The notes under the pieces: model-generated | Database searches by the model: none | Told to the model about the DNA's origin: nothing | The model's input: only the letters and a program-made list of their open reading frames with translations | Source of the DNA: an uncultured Ancrocorticia sp. | Lineage (GTDB): Bacteria; Actinomycetota; Actinomycetes; Actinomycetales; Actinomycetaceae | Assembly (NCBI GenBank): GCA_905373325.1 | Contig: CAJPTB010000029.1 | Location: forward strand, 1 to 10,948 | Direction: 5' to 3' | Length of the DNA: 10,948 bases | In this document: piece by piece, positions 7,444 through 10,948 of the stretch | Numbering within the stretch: position 1 is the first letter of the stretch | Layout of the letters: each line of letters opens with the position of its first letter | Translations under genes and position numbers: made by a program

Positions 7444-8772
7444 ATGGACAACTCCAACGGGAACGCGAGATCGTCTCGCGGACGGGCGGCTGATTCGCGT
7501 GAGCCGTCGAGGGCGGCGTCCGAGCTTTTCGGCGACGCCGGGAACACCGCTCGAATCTCTGCCCGCAGAGGCCCCAGAGGCAAGCACTCCCATGCCCCTC
7601 CGTCCCCTGCGCCGGCCGGCGCGACGCCCCCTTTGGCTGATGCAGCTCCCTTAACGGCCGGCGCCGCCGATTGGCGCGCGGGCGCCCCCGGGCAGAGCGG
7701 CGACGACCTAGATGCCGTCTTGAGCGGAGCCGATGGTCTGCGCGGGCCGCAGGGCATCGACGATCTGCACGGCGAGAACATAGAGTCTGGCGGGAACGCG
7801 GAGTCCGGCGAGAGGCTCGAACTCGGCGGCGACGGAGCATCCTTCGATTTCCGCCCTTCCGCCGACGATCGGCAGGACACCGCGGTGATGGGCTTGGGAA
7901 CCGGTCGCCGTCGCGTCGCCGATTCGTCGCCTGCGGGCGGTCTCCCCGCTGCGACGGCCGCCGGACACGGACTCGGCTCGGTTTCGGAGCCTTTCGCCCG
8001 CAGCCTCCCCGAAAACGCGGATTCTACAGATATACTTGAGAACTCATCGGATACAACCGGGAACTCAACCGGGCCGGGCGACAAGGCGTCCGCGCCACGA
8101 AAGAAGAGCTTAGTGAAGAGAATTGTGAAAGTGTGCATGGCCGTCATCGTCACGGGAGCTCTCGTCTTCACCTGCCTCAACCTCTACGTGACGACGTCGA
8201 CCAACGACTCCGTCGTGACCGTCGACTCGGTGCCTTCGGACGCGAAAGCCGACTGCATTCTCATTCTCGGGGCCTCGGTCCGCGCGAACCGCAAACCGAG
8301 CCCCATGCTTCTCAAGAGGCTCGAGCGCGGGCTGGAGCTGTATCGCAAGAAGGCCGCGTCGAAGATTTTGGTCTCGGGGGACAACGCAACCGTCGCATAC
8401 AACGAAGTCAAGGTCATGCGCGAATGGCTGCAGGCCAAAGGCGTCCCTCCCCAAGACATCTTCGAAGACCACGCTGGCTTTTCGACCTACGAGTCCATGT
8501 ACCGCGCCCGCGACGTGTTCAAGGTCAAGCGGATGATCGTCGTCACTCAGCGCTATCATCTGGCGCGCGCGATATACACGGGCGACGCCTTGGGGCTGAA
8601 AGTCTGGGGTGTCGCGGCCAACGGAAACAACTACTCGGGCCAGCTCAAACGCGACATGCGCGAATGGGTCGCCCGGGTCAAGGATCTCGGGAAGAGCATC
8701 TACAAGCCCGAGCCGAGGTTCCTCGGGCCCGCATTGCCGATCTCCGGCGACGGCAGGGCGACGATGGGCTGA
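7444..8772 (+). CDS. SanA/YdcF-family (DUF218) membrane protein with a long disordered N-terminus
   Basis: This 442-residue protein has three parts. Residues 1-222 are rich in Gly, Ala, Ser, Asp and Pro without a recognisable fold. A single transmembrane helix follows (about 227-249). The extracytoplasmic DUF218 domain runs from about 270 to 425. That domain has the full SanA-like series: ILGASVRANRKPSP, ILVSGDN, YNEVKVMREWL, a DHAGFSTYES segment and VVTQRYHLARAIY. E. coli SanA is about 239 residues and affects envelope permeability and vancomycin sensitivity; its enzyme activity is not settled. The extension therefore doubles the usual length. The ATG at 7444 has GGGGAGG upstream. An in-frame GTG at 8113 preceded by AAGAAGAG would give a 219-residue protein of normal SanA size, so two start sites are possible. 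Confidence 0.85.
   Translation: MDNSNGNARSSRGRAADSREPSRAASELFGDAGNTARISARRGPRGKHSHAPPSPAPAGATPPLADAAPLTAGAADWRAGAPGQSGDDLDAVLSGADGLRGPQGIDDLHGENIESGGNAESGERLELGGDGASFDFRPSADDRQDTAVMGLGTGRRRVADSSPAGGLPAATAAGHGLGSVSEPFARSLPENADSTDILENSSDTTGNSTGPGDKASAPRKKSLVKRIVKVCMAVIVTGALVFTCLNLYVTTSTNDSVVTVDSVPSDAKADCILILGASVRANRKPSPMLLKRLERGLELYRKKAASKILVSGDNATVAYNEVKVMREWLQAKGVPPQDIFEDHAGFSTYESMYRARDVFKVKRMIVVTQRYHLARAIYTGDALGLKVWGVAANGNNYSGQLKRDMREWVARVKDLGKSIYKPEPRFLGPALPISGDGRATMG
8031..8036 (+). promoter_or_regulatory. possible internal promoter within the SanA-like gene
   Basis: TATACT, close to the consensus -10, sits in a short AT-rich island (about 8021-8060) inside the otherwise GC-rich disordered region. 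It is about 77 bp before the internal GTG (8113) with its own AAGAAGAG. No good -35 is visible 16-18 bp upstream. It could drive a short SanA form; this is weak evidence. Confidence 0.25.
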
Positions 8773-8946
8773 CCGCCGCCTCTCTGTTTTGGAGGGGAGG
8801 GCGACGTTCTGTTGGGGGAGAGGGCGACGTTTTGTTCAAGCTGTTCGGGGCCGACGGCGGCGTCGCGCGCCCCCTCTGCCAACGTGTAGCATCGACGGCG
8901 CAGGTATCCACGCTTCGCTGGCGCACGTGATGAAAGGGAGACAGCA
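8773..8946 (+). other. gap between SanA-like and LtrA-family genes
   Basis: A 17-bp near-exact direct repeat (GAGGGCGACGTTCTGTT at 8797-8813; the same with one change at 8820-8836) has a 23-bp period. TAGCAT (8887-8892) fits the TANNNT -10 pattern about 55 bp before the next start but lacks a -35. AAGGGAGA (8934-8941) is the ribosome binding site for the GTG at 8947. No gene and no T-run terminator were seen. Confidence 0.35.
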
Positions 8947-10188
8947 GTGTCGGAATCGATAGCGGGCACCGGACGGCGCCTTGACGTCCACCCGGGCAGA
9001 AAACAAGAGGTCACCACCCTCGAGCTGCTTTTCGATCTCGTCTATGTATTCGCGCTGGCGCAGCTGTCCGAGCATCTTTTGAAGAACCTCGACTGGCGCG
9101 GAGTGCTCGAAACCCTCGTTCTGCTCCTCGCCGTTTTCTGCGTGTGGTCCCTGACCGTTTACGATTCGACCACCGTTCTCATCCGGTCGCGCGCCGTCTA
9201 TCCCGTCGTCGTCGCTGCCATGCTCGTGAGCCTCGTCATGAACACGGCGATCGGCGGGGCTTTCGGCGGCTCCCCTTGGATGTTCGTGGTTCCCATGCTT
9301 GTCCTCCAGTTCGGCAGGACGTTCGTCGCCAGGCGCATGGACGTCTACGAGGCGCTTCGCAGGCAGCGGACGGCCGTGGCGATTTGGCTTGGCTTTTCCT
9401 CGCTTCTGTGGGTTGCGGGATGCTTCGCGAGCCCAGACCGGCGGCTCTGGCTATGGCTTGCGGCCGCGCTGATCGACCTGGCTGGACGGTGGACCCAACA
9501 TCCCCTCCCGAGGTTTGACCGAAGCGAGCTTTCTCGCGTGCCTTTCGATTTGGGGCATCAAGTCAGGCGCTGCCGCCTCTTCTTCATCGTCTGCCTGGCC
9601 TCGGGCTTCCTAGCCGTCGGCAATGCGATGAAGCGTCACCTTGACGAGCCGCTGAGCGTCGCCGTCGGCCTCCTGTCCCTGACCGCGATCGTCTGCCTGT
9701 GGTACATCTACTTCTGGCGGACCGCCGTCATCGACGGTTTGGTCTCCGGCGATTCCGGCCCCTCGGCCAACGGCATCGGACTCGGCCTCCTCGTCGCCGA
9801 AGGGCAGCAAATGCTCGCCGCTGGCATCGTGACGTTCACCGTCGGGATGGAAGTGGCAGTCGGCCAGCCGCGTGAGAGGATCTCCGCCTCTGCCGGTCTG
9901 CTCTTGGGATGGGGGCCGGTCAGGGCCCCTGCCGCGATTTACCAGAAGATTTTTAAGAAGTATCCCGCCGTTGTCGAGGCGATATTGAGGCGTCCTGAGC
10001 GCTACAACGCCACCCTCGACGAATTGGAACAGCTCCAGGCCGAGGGGAAAGCCTACCTTTATTATCCCGAAACCATGCCGGTGTCCAACGGCGAGCGCAA
10101 TGCCGTGCGCATCCAGGCGGCCTACGAAGAGGGCATGCAGCAGGCGCGACGAGACCTTCCCGCGATCAAGGAGTTCCTGGCCGGCTGA
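8947..10188 (+). CDS. LtrA-family membrane protein, truncated and fused in frame to a patatin-type C-terminal tail
   Basis: This frame encodes 413 residues in two unlike parts. Residues 1-324 are an LtrA-type (low temperature requirement A) integral membrane protein of unknown transport or structural role. They start with the family signature TLELLFDLVYVFALAQLS (24-41), followed by about eight hydrophobic helices and the MLVSLVMNTAIGGAFG stretch (92-107). The central family motif, usually H-x-x-E-R-x-G-L-F-x-I-I-x-L-G-E, is degenerate here (HQVRRCRLFFIVCLASG, 204-220) and both Glu are lost. At GWGP (321-324) the LtrA sequence stops, one hydrophobic segment into its C-terminal part. Residues 325-413 are soluble and match the C-terminal tail of patatin-like phospholipases. 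The matching LtrA C-terminus is on the minus strand at 10261-10948. The start is GTG with AAGGGAGA upstream. Confidence 0.82.
   Translation: MSESIAGTGRRLDVHPGRKQEVTTLELLFDLVYVFALAQLSEHLLKNLDWRGVLETLVLLLAVFCVWSLTVYDSTTVLIRSRAVYPVVVAAMLVSLVMNTAIGGAFGGSPWMFVVPMLVLQFGRTFVARRMDVYEALRRQRTAVAIWLGFSSLLWVAGCFASPDRRLWLWLAAALIDLAGRWTQHPLPRFDRSELSRVPFDLGHQVRRCRLFFIVCLASGFLAVGNAMKRHLDEPLSVAVGLLSLTAIVCLWYIYFWRTAVIDGLVSGDSGPSANGIGLGLLVAEGQQMLAAGIVTFTVGMEVAVGQPRERISASAGLLLGWGPVRAPAAIYQKIFKKYPAVVEAILRRPERYNATLDELEQLQAEGKAYLYYPETMPVSNGERNAVRIQAAYEEGMQQARRDLPAIKEFLAG
9879..9919 (+). repeat. left arm of a perfect inverted repeat (at least 41 bp)
   Basis: These 41 bases, starting GATCTCCGCC and ending GGGGGCCGG, are identical to the reverse complement of 10908-10948. 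Within ltrA they encode residues 312-324 (ISASAGLLLGWGP). Identity stops sharply after 9919. How far it extends leftward cannot be measured, because the partner arm runs off the window at 10948. Wobble positions are identical too, so protein conservation alone does not explain it. Confidence 0.95.
9920..10188 (+). other. patatin-like phospholipase C-terminal tail (DUF6363-like), without catalytic domain
   Basis: The last 89 residues of the LtrA chimera read VRAPAAIYQKIFKKYP, then RRPERYNATLDELEQL, AEGKAYLYYPETMPVS and AYEEGMQQARRDLPAIKEFL. This order (K-Y-P, R-P-x-x-Y-N, E-G-K-A, P-E-x-M-P-V, Y-x-x-G) is what I recall from the tail that follows the lipase domain in YjjU-type bacterial patatins; I recall the Pfam name DUF6363 but could not check it. 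The patatin catalytic pieces (GxSxG serine and DGG/DGA aspartate) are absent, so this segment alone cannot be a lipase. It is out of place behind a membrane protein and starts exactly at the inner edge of the 41-bp inverted repeat. Confidence 0.7.
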
Positions 10189-10260
10189 TTGGGCCTGGCT
10201 GATTGAGCCTGGCCAGTCGCCGATTGCACTCTATCCGGCGGGGCCGGGCATGGCGGCTCG
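10189..10260. other. spacer between the two convergent C-terminal ends
   Basis: These 72 bp contain a short hairpin, GGCC-t-GGCT / AGCC-t-GGCC (about 10193-10215), with no T-run. CTGGCTGATTG and related pieces repeat the sequence around the upstream stop codon (GCCGGCTGATTG). No gene is present. Confidence 0.35.
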
Positions 10261-10948
10261 CTAACCGGCTGAGCGGCGGCCGTGCTCTGGGCCGCCCGGT
10301 TCGCGGCCTTGCGCCTGCGGCGTCGGTCTGACAATCCGCTTGTCCAACGTCGAACCGTCGAACCGAAGGCCGTGTCCGTCAAGCATCCGATCGTCGAGCA
10401 TCCGATCGCCCTTCTTGAGACTCCGACCGTCCGCTCCAGCGCCCCCGTCAGGCAGCTTGCCGTCTCGATCAGCCAGCTTGTCGGCCGCATTGAGCAGCTT
10501 GCCGGCCCCGTCAACAAACTTGGGGGCCCTGTCATCTAGCTCGCTGTCATCTAGCTCGCCGTCTCGAACGCCCAGCTTGCCGTCGCTGGTGCTAGGCCTA
10601 GGCTCACGGCCGTTCAATCGGACGGCTTTGGCATCGGTCCAATCGCCCAGGCGAAGGGCGTCGCCTGAATCCTGCGCGTCCTCGGAATCGACCTGCTCGA
10701 AGGGACGCATCTTTCCTACGCCGTTTCCGTACACGAGGCATGCGCACACCGCGACGATCGCGACTTCGATGACGGCTATGGCCCCGGCAGGCCGCAAAAG
10801 CGCAAGAAGGACGCCTACGCCAAGCATCGTCAGGCAGGCGAAATTCAACCCTTCTGGGCGCACCTTCCTCTTCACGAAGACGAACCACAAGGCGATCAGG
10901 CACAGCGCCGGCCCCCATCCCAAGAGCAGACCGGCAGAGGCGGAGATC
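10261..10948 (-). CDS. LtrA-family C-terminal segment with repetitive hydrophilic tail (5' end outside window)
   Basis: This frame runs in from the right window edge and is open for 228 codons to TAG (10261-10263). It begins with the residues ISASAGLLLGWGP, shared with the plus-strand LtrA, and then continues as LtrA proteins should. Hydrophobic stretches of about 14-25, 34-51 and 55-73, separated by short KRK- and RP-containing loops, complete the membrane domain missing from the plus-strand gene. From about residue 80 it is a charged, disordered tail with short degenerate repeats built on Asp, Gly, Leu, Lys and Arg (ELDDSELDD, DGAGKLLNAADKLADRDGKL, MLDDRMLDG). The N-terminal part lies beyond the window, and whether it is a second ltrA or something else is unknown. 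A TTG at 10923 could serve as a start, but no ribosome binding site supports it. Confidence 0.7.
   Translation of the reverse strand, partial: ISASAGLLLGWGPALCLIALWFVFVKRKVRPEGLNFACLTMLGVGVLLALLRPAGAIAVIEVAIVAVCACLVYGNGVGKMRPFEQVDSEDAQDSGDALRLGDWTDAKAVRLNGREPRPSTSDGKLGVRDGELDDSELDDRAPKFVDGAGKLLNAADKLADRDGKLPDGGAGADGRSLKKGDRMLDDRMLDGHGLRFDGSTLDKRIVRPTPQAQGREPGGPEHGRRSAG
10383..10408 (-). repeat. 15-bp-period direct repeat in the LtrA tail (MLDDR/MLDGH coding)
   Basis: GCATCCGATCG occurs at 10383-10393 and again at 10398-10408, a 15-bp period. On the minus strand it encodes the repeated MLD(D/G) unit of the hydrophilic tail. Together with the 10531-10560 repeat it suggests growth of the tail by slippage in five-codon steps. 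Confidence 0.7.
10531..10560 (-). repeat. tandem 15-bp repeat in the LtrA tail (five-residue unit)
   Basis: GTCATCTAGCTCGCT (10531-10545) is followed directly by GTCATCTAGCTCGCC (10546-10560), 14 of 15 bases the same. On the minus strand it encodes two copies of a (G/S)ELDD unit. The in-frame period keeps the tail open. Confidence 0.8.
10908..10948 (-). repeat. right arm of the perfect inverted repeat (cut by window end)
   Basis: Read on the minus strand from 10948 down to 10908, the sequence is identical to 9879-9919, in the same reading frame (ISASAGLLLGWGP). The arm reaches the last base of the window, so the true length may be greater. Confidence 0.95.

Larger units (their letters stand above)
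9879..10948. mobile_element. candidate invertible DNA segment exchanging LtrA C-termini
   Basis: Two identical inverted arms flank 988 bp (9920-10907) holding exactly two C-terminal coding ends in tail-to-tail orientation: the patatin-type tail on plus and the LtrA-type tail on minus, with 72 bp between their stops. Both join the repeat in the same reading frame, so flipping the segment would swap one in-frame C-terminus for the other without a frameshift. This layout is known from phase-variable loci such as the pilV shufflon and hsdS switches. No recombinase gene is in the window, and a single past inversion or an assembly artefact would look the same in a single sequence. Confidence 0.5.

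Noticed and set aside
10274..10296. GGCGGCC / GGCCGCC hairpin near the minus-strand stop as a terminator
   Set aside because: It lies inside the coding frame of the minus-strand segment and has no T-run on either side.

Overview
This is a GC-rich chromosomal window whose GC-rich third codon positions, gene families and operon style point to an actinobacterium. A member of the Actinomycetaceae or a close relative is my best guess. The clues are a fused two-domain ThrE exporter of the corynebacterial type, an ilvB-ilvN-ilvC operon with a ribosome-mediated attenuator of actinobacterial style, TANNNT-type -10 boxes and two apparently leaderless starts. No rRNA, tRNA, CRISPR array, transposase or recombinase gene was found.

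Left part (1-2460): the 3' end of an AspT/YidE/YbjL-type transporter (cut by the window edge) converges on thrE, a threonine/serine exporter read leftward. thrE is divergent from the branched-chain amino acid operon. The shared intergenic region holds a 31-bp dyad and two promoter candidates facing apart.

Centre (2500-6345): ilvB, ilvN and ilvC encode acetolactate synthase (large and small subunits) and ketol-acid reductoisomerase, the first two common steps of valine, leucine and isoleucine synthesis. They are preceded by a 15-codon leader peptide with Ile, Leu and Val codons, mutually exclusive RNA stems and an intrinsic terminator, which together form a classic attenuator. A strong terminator closes the operon after ilvC.

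Right-centre (6346-8772): a flavodoxin-domain protein, a probable gene remnant, and a SanA/YdcF-type (DUF218) membrane protein with a 220-residue disordered N-terminal extension.

Right end (8773-10948): this is the most unusual part. A plus-strand LtrA-family membrane protein breaks off after residue 324. It continues in frame into 89 residues that look like the C-terminal tail of a patatin-like phospholipase. The missing LtrA C-terminus lies on the minus strand, running in from the right window edge. A perfect inverted repeat of at least 41 bp (9879-9919 and 10908-10948, cut by the window end) marks both break points at the same codon. The 988 bp between the arms hold just two alternative C-terminal coding ends, tail to tail. 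This is the layout expected of an invertible DNA segment that swaps the C-terminus of a membrane protein, or of a past inversion that broke ltrA. Which of these applies cannot be settled without the sequence to the right and read-level data.
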